The translations under genes were made by a program, and so were the position numbers. From Azospirillum brasilense (lineage in GTDB: Bacteria; Pseudomonadota; Alphaproteobacteria; Rickettsiales; UBA3002), in contig QFOX01000025.1 of the NCBI GenBank assembly GCA_003241645.1, positions 1 through 27,858 on the forward strand: 27,858 nucleotides of DNA, read 5' to 3'. Shown piece by piece: positions 20,539 through 27,858 of the stretch (positions are counted from its first letter, which is position 1; each line of letters starts with the position of its first letter). The notes beneath the pieces were generated by a model, which saw only the letters and a program-made list of their open reading frames with translations, did not search any database and was not told the DNA's origin.

Positions 20539-21054
20539 TCAGCGCCCCTTCTGCGGCACGCAGCGCGCCATGGTCTGTTCGATGCGCGCCTCCACGTCGC
20601 GCATGATCGCGCGCGCACTGTGCTGCCCCACCCCATCAATGTCGTGCAGGCAATCCACCAGCGCCAGCTGCGCTTGCGGTAAGGTCACATCGCCCACCTG
20701 CATGGTGCCGAGCAGCGTGTTCATTTTGGCGAACACCAACATGTTCAGCCCGTGCAACAGGTTCACGTAATGCGCCGTGTCCTGCACCAGCTGGGCGTGC
20801 GGCGGCATGTGCGGCGCCAGCATGCTTTCGATGGGTGCCTCGTAGCCAAGCTGGTGCTTCGCCTCGACCGCCTGCTCGATGAGCGCCCCCATCGCCTGCG
20901 GCGGCATGCCCTGTTCCTGGCAACGCTGCATCACGCCAAGGCGCAGCCGGCGCACCGCAGGCAGCGATTCCAACTGCTCGAGCAAATAGGGCATATCGTC
21001 CAGCGCAGTTTCAATCACGCGGCGTTCCTGCGGGTCATAGATGGAATGGTTCAT
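20539..21054 (-). CDS. Unknown helical protein B (second gene of a three-gene set)
   Basis: A 171-residue, mostly helical protein of unknown function. The ATG at 21054 overlaps the stop of gene C as ATGA; a GTG two codons upstream is the alternative. Segments LGVMQRCQEQGMPPQAMGAL and DGVGQHSARAIMRDVEARIE align by eye with A (HGVHAETLRSL; GSGEHVTGIAMRSFVEAVER), and LLGTMQVGDVTLPQAQLALV aligns with C (LMLTEPGDPTVKETMQDLHD). It contains several methionines and two or three cysteines but no clear ligand pattern. Confidence 0.75.
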   Translation of the reverse strand: MNHSIYDPQERRVIETALDDMPYLLEQLESLPAVRRLRLGVMQRCQEQGMPPQAMGALIEQAVEAKHQLGYEAPIESMLAPHMPPHAQLVQDTAHYVNLLHGLNMLVFAKMNTLLGTMQVGDVTLPQAQLALVDCLHDIDGVGQHSARAIMRDVEARIEQTMARCVPQKGR

Positions 21055-21665
21055 GCGCACCGCCCCTGGCCTTTGCCGAGATATTCATCGTTGAAGGCGC
21101 TGAAGGCCTGCGTGAAGCGCTGCTGCATCATGCGGATCTCCCAGTCACCGTATTTCATGTCCTTCAGCACGTCATGCAGGTCTTGCATGGTTTCTTTTAC
21201 CGTAGGATCACCCGGCTCGGTCAGCATCAGCGTGTCCAGCCCATGGGCAAGGGTGGCAAGCCCCACGGCGCTGATAAATTTGATATGGGTGTACACCGCA
21301 AGCGCGTATTGCTCGTCGCCCTTGAAGAACGGCGCGAGGTAGCGCACGGCTTCGTCCTGCGTCGGCGGTTCGTCATGGAACACTTGCTGCGTTTCGCCCA
21401 TGATATCCATCAGCCGCTCCGTGGTGACGCCATGGCTTGCGCAGCCTTCGAGGATACGATTGCTCAAATGGCCGTGCATGTCGCTGCGCAGCGCATTGGC
21501 GAATTGGAACACACGCGCCCCCGCGGCATTGAGATAGTCGATCTCAGCCTCGCCCAGCGGTTCTTCGCGCTCATCGATCGGGTAGAACACACCCTGCCTC
21601 CTACTTTTTGCTCGCCTTTTGGGGCTGTAGTTCTTATTGGAACGCTGCACGCTAGCGTGGTTCAT
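21051..21665 (-). CDS. Unknown helical protein C (first gene of a three-gene set)
   Basis: A 204-residue protein, first in the A-B-C operon and divergent from trmFO with 22 bp between starts. I took the ATG at 21665; a TTG two codons upstream is possible. It has a strongly basic N-terminal tail (KNYSPKRRAKSRRQG), then a helical domain with ILEGCASHGVTTERLMDIMG, DPTVKETMQDLHDVLKDMKY and IRMMQQRFTQAFSAFNDEY. The basic tail could bind nucleic acid or membrane; this is a guess. Similarity to A and B is weak but in the same order along all three proteins. Confidence 0.75.
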   Translation of the reverse strand: MNHASVQRSNKNYSPKRRAKSRRQGVFYPIDEREEPLGEAEIDYLNAAGARVFQFANALRSDMHGHLSNRILEGCASHGVTTERLMDIMGETQQVFHDEPPTQDEAVRYLAPFFKGDEQYALAVYTHIKFISAVGLATLAHGLDTLMLTEPGDPTVKETMQDLHDVLKDMKYGDWEIRMMQQRFTQAFSAFNDEYLGKGQGRCA

Positions 21666-21687
21666 GGCCAAATGTTATGAAGGTTTG

Positions 21688-23037
21688 ATGAAAAAGACAT
21701 TGCATATCATCGGCTCCGGCCTTGCCGGTTCGGAAGCGGCCTGGCAGGCCGCCGAGCGCGGCGTGGCCGTGGTCATCCACGAAATGCGCCCGGTGCGCCC
21801 CACCGAGGCGCACGCCACCGGCCACAGCGCCGAGCTGGTCTGTTCCAACTCCTTCCGCTCCGACGACCATGAGCGCAACGCCGTGGGCCTGCTGCACGAG
21901 GAAATGCGCCGCTGCGGCAGCCTCATCATGCGTTGCGCGGATGCGCACAAAGTGCCCGCGGGCGGCGCACTGGCCGTGGACCGCGACGGCTACGCCGCCG
22001 CCGTGACCGCCGCGCTGGAAGCCCACCCGAACATCAGCTTCGCGCGCGAGGAAGTGACCGAGCTGCCGCGCGAGGGCATGACCATCGTCGCCACCGGCCC
22101 CCTCACCTCGGCGGCGCTCAGCGCCTCCATCCTGCAGTTCACGGGCACGGAATACCTCGCCTTTTTCGATGCGATCGCCCCCATCGTGCACCGCGACTCC
22201 ATCGACATGACCAAGGCGTGGTTCCAGTCGCGCTACGACAAGGGCAACGGCCACGACTACATCAACTGCCCCATGGACAAGGAGCAGTATTTCGCCTTCA
22301 TCGACGCGCTGATCGCCGGCGAGAAGACCGATTTCAAGGAATGGGAAAAGAACACCCCTTATTTCGAAGGCTGCCTGCCCATCGAGGTGATGGCCGCGCG
22401 CGGTCGCGAAACCCTGCGTTTTGGCCCCATGAAGCCGGTGGGGTTGACCAACCCGCACATCCAGCCCACGCCGGAGAACCCCAAGGCCAACAAGGCCTAC
22501 GCCATCGTGCAACTGCGGCAGGACAACAAACTGGGCACGCTTTGGAACATGGTGGGCTTTCAGACCAAACTGAAATACGGGGCGCAGGCCGATATTTTCC
22601 GCGCCATTCCGGGCCTCGAGCACGCCGAGTTCGCGCGCCTTGGCGGCATTCACCGCAACACGTTCATTCAATCGCCCAAGCTGCTGGATGGCACACTGCG
22701 CCTGAAATCGTCGCCGCATTTGCGCTTCGCCGGGCAGATCACCGGGGTGGAAGGCTATGTGGAATCCGCCGCGTGCGGCCTGCTGGCCGGGCGCTTCGCC
22801 GCGGAAGAACTCATGGGCCTTGCGCCAAGCACCCCGCCCCGCACCACCGCGCTGGGCAGCCTGCTGGCGCATGTGACGGGTGAGGCCAACGCCGAAACCT
22901 TCCAGCCGATGAACGTGAATTTCGGCCTGTTCCTGCCATTGACCGACCCGGTGAAAAAAGATTCGCGGCCCAACGCCTACACCGCGCGTGCCCTGAGCGA
23001 TCTAAACGGCTGGATTGAAACAAAAATAGCCGCCTGA
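21688..23037 (+). CDS. trmFO: tRNA (uracil-54-C5)-methyltransferase TrmFO, folate/FAD-dependent
   Basis: Makes ribothymidine at position 54 of the tRNA T-loop, using methylenetetrahydrofolate and FAD instead of S-adenosylmethionine. It has 449 residues from the ATG at 21688, with AAGG five bases upstream. Motifs are the FAD-binding GSGLAGSEAAWQAAERG (9-25), HSAELVCSNSFRSDD with Cys52, and FEGCLPIEVMAARG with Cys229; these correspond to the two functional cysteines described for the B. subtilis enzyme. RFGPMKPVGLTNP and VGFQTKLKYGAQ are also typical. The gene fits a lineage that lacks TrmA. It is divergent from the unknown A-B-C operon. Confidence 0.96.
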   Translation: MKKTLHIIGSGLAGSEAAWQAAERGVAVVIHEMRPVRPTEAHATGHSAELVCSNSFRSDDHERNAVGLLHEEMRRCGSLIMRCADAHKVPAGGALAVDRDGYAAAVTAALEAHPNISFAREEVTELPREGMTIVATGPLTSAALSASILQFTGTEYLAFFDAIAPIVHRDSIDMTKAWFQSRYDKGNGHDYINCPMDKEQYFAFIDALIAGEKTDFKEWEKNTPYFEGCLPIEVMAARGRETLRFGPMKPVGLTNPHIQPTPENPKANKAYAIVQLRQDNKLGTLWNMVGFQTKLKYGAQADIFRAIPGLEHAEFARLGGIHRNTFIQSPKLLDGTLRLKSSPHLRFAGQITGVEGYVESAACGLLAGRFAAEELMGLAPSTPPRTTALGSLLAHVTGEANAETFQPMNVNFGLFLPLTDPVKKDSRPNAYTARALSDLNGWIETKIAA

Positions 23038-23060
23038 TTACGCACCATTACGTTTTGGTC

Positions 23061-23083
23061 ATATGCACATGTTTTTTGCATAT
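23061..23083. promoter_or_regulatory. Perfect inverted repeat upstream of the unknown membrane-protein gene
   Basis: ATATGCA (23061-23067) and TGCATAT (23077-23083) around a 9-base spacer, in the AT-rich 96-bp gap between trmFO and the next gene. It could be an operator. As a terminator it lacks a following U-tract on either strand. The downstream ATG at 23134 has AGAGG 5 bases upstream. Confidence 0.4.
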
Positions 23084-23133
23084 CGTCATCAAACCGTCAC
23101 GCATTCCCTCTATGGTGGATGCTGTAGAGGTTT

Positions 23134-24009
23134 ATGCAACACGACAAAACAGAGAAGAAGATCGACCGCGATAACCGTTTCGGCAAGCCGCTGGAATGGT
23201 CGCTGGCGCTTGGCGCAGGCCTGACCTCGGGCGCGACCACCTTCGTGAACCTCGTGCGCACCAAATACCACGATGACTCGCTCGCCAAGAATGAGATCAC
23301 CGGGCTGTATTCCAACAACAAGGCCGACCTGAAAGAGCTGACCACCAGCCGCATCCGCAAGGCGCGCGGCATGTTCCGCGAAGCGTTCCCCGGCGAACGC
23401 GCGTTCGAGGAGCCCGGCACCAAAGCCAAAGTGGAAGCCGTGGCCGCCGAAGCCACCGAGGCCGCCAAAGGCGGCAGCGAGAAGATCACCAGCGGCATCC
23501 GCAAATTCCTGGGTGCGTCGCGCGAGAAGCTGAACGACATTCTCGGCACGAATGCCTTCAAGGCCGACACGCGCGAATACATCAAAGGCACGCACGAGAC
23601 CAAACGCGCCTTCGACCGTTTCCTCGATGACTACACCGAAACGCATCTGGGCATTGCCAGCCGTGGCATTAAGGGCCACACGCTCGGCAGCATCCAGCGC
23701 TTTGAAACGTTCGGCCCCTATTCCCAGCGCAACATCGCGTTCAAGACCCTGTTCGCCATTGGCGGCGGCACCGCCCTCACCCTCATGGCGTTCAACCAGC
23801 TCAATACGCGCGATAAGCTGAACGAGATCGACAAGACCACCGGCAATAATGGCCGCCGTTTGGATGCATTGCTGACCGCGCAGGAAGCAGCCGATGGCCG
23901 CGTCATTGAAGTGCAGGGCTTGCTTCAGGAAAAGAAAGCGCACGGCGAAAAATCCAAGGCCGTGCTGGCCGAGCGTGAACACCACGCCACGGCCGAACAG
24001 GCGCGCTAG
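23134..24009 (+). CDS. Unknown membrane-anchored protein with C-terminal coiled coil
   Basis: A 291-residue protein that I do not recognise. It is largely charged and helical. One clear membrane segment lies at about 201-222 (IAFKTLFAIGGGTALTLMAF), and a weaker hydrophobic stretch at 20-41 (LEWSLALGAGLTSGATTFVN). An Ala/Glu/Lys-rich helix fills 97-120, and the last 65 residues form a likely coiled coil (VIEVQGLLQEKKAHGEKSKA). There is no signal peptide. The good ribosome site supports the start. Its stop overlaps the convergent tetR stop through CTAG. A role as a structural or scaffold membrane protein is only a guess. Confidence 0.75.
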   Translation: MQHDKTEKKIDRDNRFGKPLEWSLALGAGLTSGATTFVNLVRTKYHDDSLAKNEITGLYSNNKADLKELTTSRIRKARGMFREAFPGERAFEEPGTKAKVEAVAAEATEAAKGGSEKITSGIRKFLGASREKLNDILGTNAFKADTREYIKGTHETKRAFDRFLDDYTETHLGIASRGIKGHTLGSIQRFETFGPYSQRNIAFKTLFAIGGGTALTLMAFNQLNTRDKLNEIDKTTGNNGRRLDALLTAQEAADGRVIEVQGLLQEKKAHGEKSKAVLAEREHHATAEQAR

Positions 24010-24701
24010 CGCACCGCGAACAAATCTTCGATATCCAGCTGCTTCGGCTCTTCGGCCTTTTTGGGCTTCGGCTTCACTGCCGCCGGCTTTTCCGTTTCCT
24101 TCACGATACGGATCGGCGCACCGGCAAGGCGATCCACAAAGCTGGTCGCTTCTTCAAGCAGCGTTTCGCGGTTCACGCCTTGCGGGTTCAGCATGTAGTT
24201 CAGCCACAGCCCGCGAATGAGCGCGTGCAATTGCGTGGCGGCGTGGCGCGCCTCTTCCAGCGAGCTGGAGAGCGCATGCGCCAGCGCTTCGGTCAGCGCG
24301 GTCTCGATCTTCGCATCCGCCGCTTCCAGCTGCGCGCGGTAGGCGCTTTGCGTGGCGGCGTGGCCCCAGAAGGCCGACATCACGTTCAGGCGGCGTGCGC
24401 TGCACAGCTTCTTGTCGAAATGCACCTTCAGCACGGCGTTCAGGCGGCTGCGCCCTGCATCGCCGGATTTGGCGAGCGCCTCGCCCCACTCGGCCTCGTA
24501 TTCATCGATCAGCGTTTTCAGCGTTTCACGCAGCATCATTTCCTTGCTGGTGAAATAGAAATTGATGATGCCGCGGCTCATGCCCGCGCCCTTGGAAATA
24601 TGGGTGATGGTGGTTTCCATCAGCCCCCGTTTGGCGATGGATTCGAGCGCCGCTGCGATAAGCTGCGCTTTGCGTTTATCTTTGACATTTGCACGCGACA
24701 T
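24006..24701 (-). CDS. TetR-family regulator (BetI-like)
   Basis: A DNA-binding repressor of 231 residues from the ATG at 24701, with GGAG upstream; the open frame continues 18 codons further without support. The N-terminal TetR helix-turn-helix spans about 11-55 (TTITHISKGAGMSRGIINFY), closest to BetI-type proteins. The ligand-binding domain follows. The C terminus has an unusual Pro/Lys/Glu-rich linker (EKPAAVKPKPKKAEEPKQ) ending in LDIEDLFAVR, which may be a peptide docking tail. No choline/betaine genes are nearby, so the target is unknown. It may regulate itself from the promoter at 24727-24755. Confidence 0.9.
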   Translation of the reverse strand: MSRANVKDKRKAQLIAAALESIAKRGLMETTITHISKGAGMSRGIINFYFTSKEMMLRETLKTLIDEYEAEWGEALAKSGDAGRSRLNAVLKVHFDKKLCSARRLNVMSAFWGHAATQSAYRAQLEAADAKIETALTEALAHALSSSLEEARHAATQLHALIRGLWLNYMLNPQGVNRETLLEEATSFVDRLAGAPIRIVKETEKPAAVKPKPKKAEEPKQLDIEDLFAVR

Positions 24702-24726
24702 TGCCGACACTCCGCCTCTGATTGGA

Positions 24727-24755
24727 CGTATATTCAGCATTACGCGTAGCGGCAA
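24727..24755 (-). promoter_or_regulatory. Candidate promoter for the TetR gene
   Basis: On the minus strand there is TTGCCG (24750-24755), a 17-bp spacer, and TATACG (24727-24732), about 25 bases before the ATG at 24701. Both boxes are partial matches. I see no convincing operator palindrome over it. Confidence 0.35.
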
Positions 24756-24821
24756 AGCCCGCTGAATGCAAGTGCAATAAGCCGCCGCTTGCGCAGATGC
24801 AGCGCGGCTAACGCACGGAGA

Positions 24822-25727
24822 TTATTGAATAGCGGCGATGCCCAGTTCGTCGGGCGTGAAGCGCTGCGTGCTGTTGCAGAACTGGCAATGCACGCTGGCT
24901 ACGCCGTCCACGAACATGTCGGCACGGTCGGTGGCGGGCATGCTCATCAGCAACTGGTGGATGCGCTCGCGCGAGCAACGGCAGCCCACGCTGACCGGCA
25001 GCGGGTCATGCGCCCACACCCCTTCTTCGTGGTACAGGCGATACAGCAATTGCGGCGGCTCCAGCAATGGGTCCAGCAATTCCTCGTCCTTCACGGTCGC
25101 GGCAATGGCGCTTGAATAGCGCCAGGCTTCATCGTCCTGCTCGGCGCCCTGTTCGCCCGGCAGGCGCTCCACCATCAGGCCGGCGGCCTGCCAGCTACCG
25201 GTGGCCGATTGCTTCGCCACGGCCAGCTTGAACAGCACATCCACCTGCTGCGAATGGGTGAAGTAATGCACAAGCGCGTCGGCCACGTCGTCGCCCTCCA
25301 GCGCCACCACACCCTGATAGCGCTGCATGTTCGCGCCGGGGTCCAGCGTGATGGCGAAATACGCATCATCGCCGAACAGCTGTCGCGGCGTGGCGTGCGC
25401 ACCCAACGCGCGAATGGCTTCGGCCGATTCGGCAGACACTTCGGCAAAACCGCGCAGCTGGCCGCCATAGACCGCATCCACCACTAGCAGGGGCACAAGG
25501 CCCGTGCCGCGGATCTGCAGGGTGAAGATACCTTCCTGCTTCAGGTTACTGCCCAACATAGCCGCAACAACCAGCAGCTCGCCCAGCACCTGCGTGACGG
25601 CGGGCGGGTAATCATACTGCGTGAGAATGCGCGTGGCGACGGCGCCAAGGCGCACCACGCGGCCGCGCACATCGGCACCGTCGAGGGTGAAGGGAGTAAT
25701 CGAATCGGTAATGGTTGGCTCGCTCAT
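24822..25727 (-). CDS. hslO: Redox-regulated chaperone Hsp33
   Basis: Cytoplasmic holdase chaperone activated by oxidation, when it loses zinc and forms disulfides. It has 301 residues from the ATG at 25727 (MSEPTITDS). The N-terminal domain holds GIFTLQIRGTGLVPLLVVDA and YGGQLRGFAE. The zinc/redox centre is complete: C249 and C251 (GCRCSRERI) and C281 and C284 (HCQFC). It is slightly acidic in the linker (GEQGAEQDDEAW). It is encoded upstream of tetR on the same strand with a 120-bp gap, so the two probably have separate promoters. Confidence 0.95.
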   Translation of the reverse strand: MSEPTITDSITPFTLDGADVRGRVVRLGAVATRILTQYDYPPAVTQVLGELLVVAAMLGSNLKQEGIFTLQIRGTGLVPLLVVDAVYGGQLRGFAEVSAESAEAIRALGAHATPRQLFGDDAYFAITLDPGANMQRYQGVVALEGDDVADALVHYFTHSQQVDVLFKLAVAKQSATGSWQAAGLMVERLPGEQGAEQDDEAWRYSSAIAATVKDEELLDPLLEPPQLLYRLYHEEGVWAHDPLPVSVGCRCSRERIHQLLMSMPATDRADMFVDGVASVHCQFCNSTQRFTPDELGIAAIQ

Positions 25728-25792
25728 GCGGGCCGAACTAGCGCAGCCGCGCGGCAAATGCCAGCATTAATGCACGGCGTTGCGAACAGCGC

Positions 25793-25918
25793 TCAGGAAA
25801 CCATGGTCGAAGCATAGAGAATGCTGACCACCAGCAATGCCCCTACCGCCAGGCTGGTCGCACGCGCATCGTCGCGCTTCATGTCCTGCACTAGCTTCGA
25901 AAAAATGGGAAACTTCAT
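25793..25918 (-). CDS. Small single-span membrane protein (41 residues)
   Basis: Starts at the ATG at 25916-25918 with AGGCAGG upstream and ends at the TGA at 25793-25795. The sequence is a polar, basic N-terminal half (FSKLVQDMKRDDARAT) followed by one membrane helix (SLAVGALLVVSILYASTMV). It lies 65 bp upstream of hslO on the same strand. The ribosome site and the charged-then-hydrophobic layout make a real gene plausible. I do not recognise a family. Confidence 0.5.
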   Translation of the reverse strand: MKFPIFSKLVQDMKRDDARATSLAVGALLVVSILYASTMVS

Positions 25919-26058
25919 AACTACCTGCCTGATGTTATGGGGTCACCGGGATATTGTTTTTGTTCTTGGTTTTGCTTTTGTTGCCCCATCGCATAACAGA
26001 AAAATCCGCCCCGGTAAAGCACACTCGCCATATAAGCCATTGCAAATAGCTGATAATA

Positions 26059-26598
26059 CTAATGCGTCAGGCCGAAGCGAATCACGCCAAGCACCACCCG
26101 CAGGCGCGAACGCTCGTTCAGCTTTATGGTGGATAAAACCTGCAATGCCGCATGCTCACGCGTGCCCAGCAGCATGGCCCAGCCAGCATTCAGCAAGGGC
26201 TCGGCATCGTGCCGTGCGGCCTGCGCATCGTTCGACTCGATCGATTGCTGCCCCACCGTGATGAGCGCATCGAGCACTTGCGCATGCAGCGCGGGCGCCT
26301 GCACCATCAGCGGCGCAAGCGCCTGCAGCATGGGGTGTGCGCGGGCGGGCTTGCCCGCCACCATTTCCTGCAGCGCCTCGCGCCACCATGCAAAACGCAT
26401 GAACCCGGCAAGCGGCTCCTTCACATGCTGGGGGATATGCAGCATTTCGGTGGCGAACGCGGTGAGCGCGTACAGCCCGGCGCGCTGCTCGGGCGCGGCC
26501 AGCTGGATCGCCAGGAAACGCCGGTAGTCGCGCTGGCGCACCATGGCGGGTAAATTCAGCGCATCGGCAGCGGCGCGGGCGGGCTCTTTGCTTGTCAT
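26059..26598 (-). CDS. Squalene/phytoene-synthase-like protein (NDUFAF6 type), short
   Basis: A 179-residue protein from the ATG at 26598; the longer open frame upstream is antisense to hpnE. The segment YALTAFATEMLHIPQHVKEP followed by FMRFAWWREALQEMVAG matches the non-catalytic branch of the trans-isoprenyl synthase family to which the complex I assembly factor NDUFAF6 belongs. The Asp-rich DxxxD motifs of true squalene synthases are absent, so prenyl-transfer activity is unlikely. It is about 100 residues shorter than relatives, ending soon after NAGWAMLLGTREHAAL. The stop is clean and codon use is normal, so it may be a short form rather than a pseudogene. Confidence 0.7.
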   Translation of the reverse strand: MTSKEPARAAADALNLPAMVRQRDYRRFLAIQLAAPEQRAGLYALTAFATEMLHIPQHVKEPLAGFMRFAWWREALQEMVAGKPARAHPMLQALAPLMVQAPALHAQVLDALITVGQQSIESNDAQAARHDAEPLLNAGWAMLLGTREHAALQVLSTIKLNERSRLRVVLGVIRFGLTH

Positions 26599-26628
26599 GG
26601 CACTGGCTATCGCACAGAGTGGCGGCGC

Positions 26629-27858
26629 ATGGCAACGGTTCATATCATTGGCGCGGGGATCAGCGGGCTGGCGGCAGCCACCCAACTGGCCGACGCGCAC
26701 GTGCCCGTGAAACTTTACGAAGCCAGCACAAGTGCCGGCGGGCGCGTGCGCAGCAGCGCCGGGCAGGATCACGGACTACACCTGTTCAGCGGTGCGGCGC
26801 GCGAATTCCGCACGTTCCTGAAACGCATCGACGCGCAGCAGCATTTCACTGCCCTGCCCCCGCGCCTGCGCATTCACGATGCGCGCAGCGGCGAGGATAT
26901 CTTCATTAACCTGCGCGCCCCGCGCATGGCCGCCCCGCTGGTGGACCATGTGCAACTGCTGGGGCATTTGCTGCAGCCCTCGGGCCTGCGTGCCGAAGAA
27001 CTTCTATCGCCCGACAGCCCGCTGCAGGATGCACTGCTGGCCCCCGCCAGCCGGCTGGTGCTGAACCAGCCCGCGCATGCAGCCAGCGCGCGGCAATTCC
27101 AGCGCGTGGTGCGGCGGCTGTTGCGCCGTGGCGCGCTGCAGTTCTACAGCGCCAATGCGCCACTCCAGCAGGCCGTGATCGCCCCGGCATTGGCGCGGCT
27201 GGAATATCTTGGCGGCTCGGTCTATTTCGGGCAGGCGCTGAAAGGCTTCGACAGCACGGCCGACGGCGTGAGCCAGCTGCATTTCGCGCGCAAGAAATTT
27301 CCCCTCAGCCCCGGCGATGTGCTGATCCTCGCCACCCCCGCCCCGGTCACGCAAAATATCCTGAAGCAGGTGCATGTTCCGGCGCAGCAGCACAGCGCCA
27401 TCACCCTGCATTACACGGTGGAACACCGCGAGCCCGTTGGCCAGCACATCGTGCTCACCAATGGCGTGGCCGACCTGTTGCGCTACGACGCAGGCGGCAT
27501 CAGCGCCAGCATCCGCGTGGCGGAGCATTGCTGGGCGCGCGACGAAGAAACGCTGGCGCGCAGCCTGTGGCAGCAACTGCAGGCGCTGCACCCCTATTTA
27601 AAAACCACCAGCATGCCGGGCTACAGCAGCTGGCGCGAGAAGCGCGCAGGCCACGTGCCGCAGGACGAAGCCCTCCCCCCGTTCGAGTTGCCGCCGCGCG
27701 TGCTGCTGGCAGGCGACTGGCTGGATGCCACCCGCCCCGCCACCATGGAAGCGGCCGCCCTGCACGGCCACCGCGCGGCCGATGCCGCGCTGGCATTGCT
27801 CGGCAAAAATCCTTTGCCTTCCCAACATGATTTTTATTTGAATTCCGCCACAACGCGC
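26629..27858 (+). CDS. hpnE: Hydroxysqualene dehydroxylase HpnE-like flavoprotein, 3' end off the right edge
   Basis: FAD-dependent oxidoreductase of the phytoene-desaturase/HpnE type; HpnE converts hydroxysqualene to squalene for hopanoids. 410 codons are visible from the ATG at 26629 (GAGTGG upstream) to the window end with no stop. The N terminus has MATVHIIGAGISGLAAATQL and GGRVRS for FAD binding. Near the right edge, WREKRAGHVPQDE and LLAGDWLDATRPATMEAAAL match the HpnE C-terminal FAD motif, so few residues are missing. It is divergent from the NDUFAF6-like gene with 30 bp between starts. No true hpnC/hpnD is in the window, so the hopanoid role is by family. Confidence 0.8.
   Translation, partial: MATVHIIGAGISGLAAATQLADAHVPVKLYEASTSAGGRVRSSAGQDHGLHLFSGAAREFRTFLKRIDAQQHFTALPPRLRIHDARSGEDIFINLRAPRMAAPLVDHVQLLGHLLQPSGLRAEELLSPDSPLQDALLAPASRLVLNQPAHAASARQFQRVVRRLLRRGALQFYSANAPLQQAVIAPALARLEYLGGSVYFGQALKGFDSTADGVSQLHFARKKFPLSPGDVLILATPAPVTQNILKQVHVPAQQHSAITLHYTVEHREPVGQHIVLTNGVADLLRYDAGGISASIRVAEHCWARDEETLARSLWQQLQALHPYLKTTSMPGYSSWREKRAGHVPQDEALPPFELPPRVLLAGDWLDATRPATMEAAALHGHRAADAALALLGKNPLPSQHDFYLNSATTR

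Noticed and set aside
26599..26772. 58-codon N-terminal extension of the NDUFAF6-like gene
   Set aside because: It would overlap the hpnE start on the opposite strand and has no family similarity. The ATG at 26598 gives the expected N terminus.

Overview
The window is a GC-rich stretch from a proteobacterial chromosome, most likely an alphaproteobacterium. The content is largely housekeeping. Supporting signs are a GlnE of about 960 residues, AnmK divergent from TyrS, TrmFO, an AsmA/YhdP-like giant next to glnE, an NDUFAF6-like squalene/phytoene-synthase relative beside an HpnE-like oxidoreductase, and an IscR/IscS/IscU/IscA cluster flanked by cysE and a small alpha/beta hydrolase. I cannot name a genus. 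I see no tRNA, rRNA, CRISPR array, insertion sequence or prophage, and no gap longer than 300 bases.

Layout. 1-4.8 kb (minus strand): a sulfur and Fe-S assembly block, read right to left as cysE, iscR, an unknown gene, a NifS-type desulfurase, iscS, iscU and iscA (cut by the left edge). CysE makes O-acetylserine for cysteine, the desulfurases take sulfur from cysteine, IscU is the scaffold, IscA a carrier and IscR the sensor. A promoter with an IscR-like box lies just before iscS. 5.0-8.7 kb: alpha/beta hydrolase (+), anmK (-) and tyrS (+). 8.7-15.4 kb: AsmA-like protein (-) divergent from glnE-bcp (+). 15.5-20 kb: dadA-hydrolase, a small unknown gene, gcdH and a hisN-like phosphatase, all plus strand. 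20.0-21.7 kb: three tightly packed unknown minus-strand genes that look like distant paralogs, divergent from trmFO. 23.1-27.9 kb: an unknown membrane protein, a TetR regulator, hslO (Hsp33), a 41-residue membrane ORF, the NDUFAF6-like protein and hpnE (cut by the right edge).

The most unusual feature is the amount of inserted and repeated DNA within an otherwise ordinary gene set. The neighbouring, divergent genes anmK and tyrS each carry an in-frame insertion in a conserved domain. The anmK insert is GC-rich and made of four consecutive hairpins, like a palindromic element tolerated inside a protein. The tyrS insert is AT-rich (about 37% GC by hand count) and adds about 55 residues between GGSDQWGNI and KMGKT. 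At least five further palindromic repeat units lie between genes: two copies of one family show compensatory stem changes, two units sit between convergent genes, and one supplies both the end of gcdH and the probable start of hisN.
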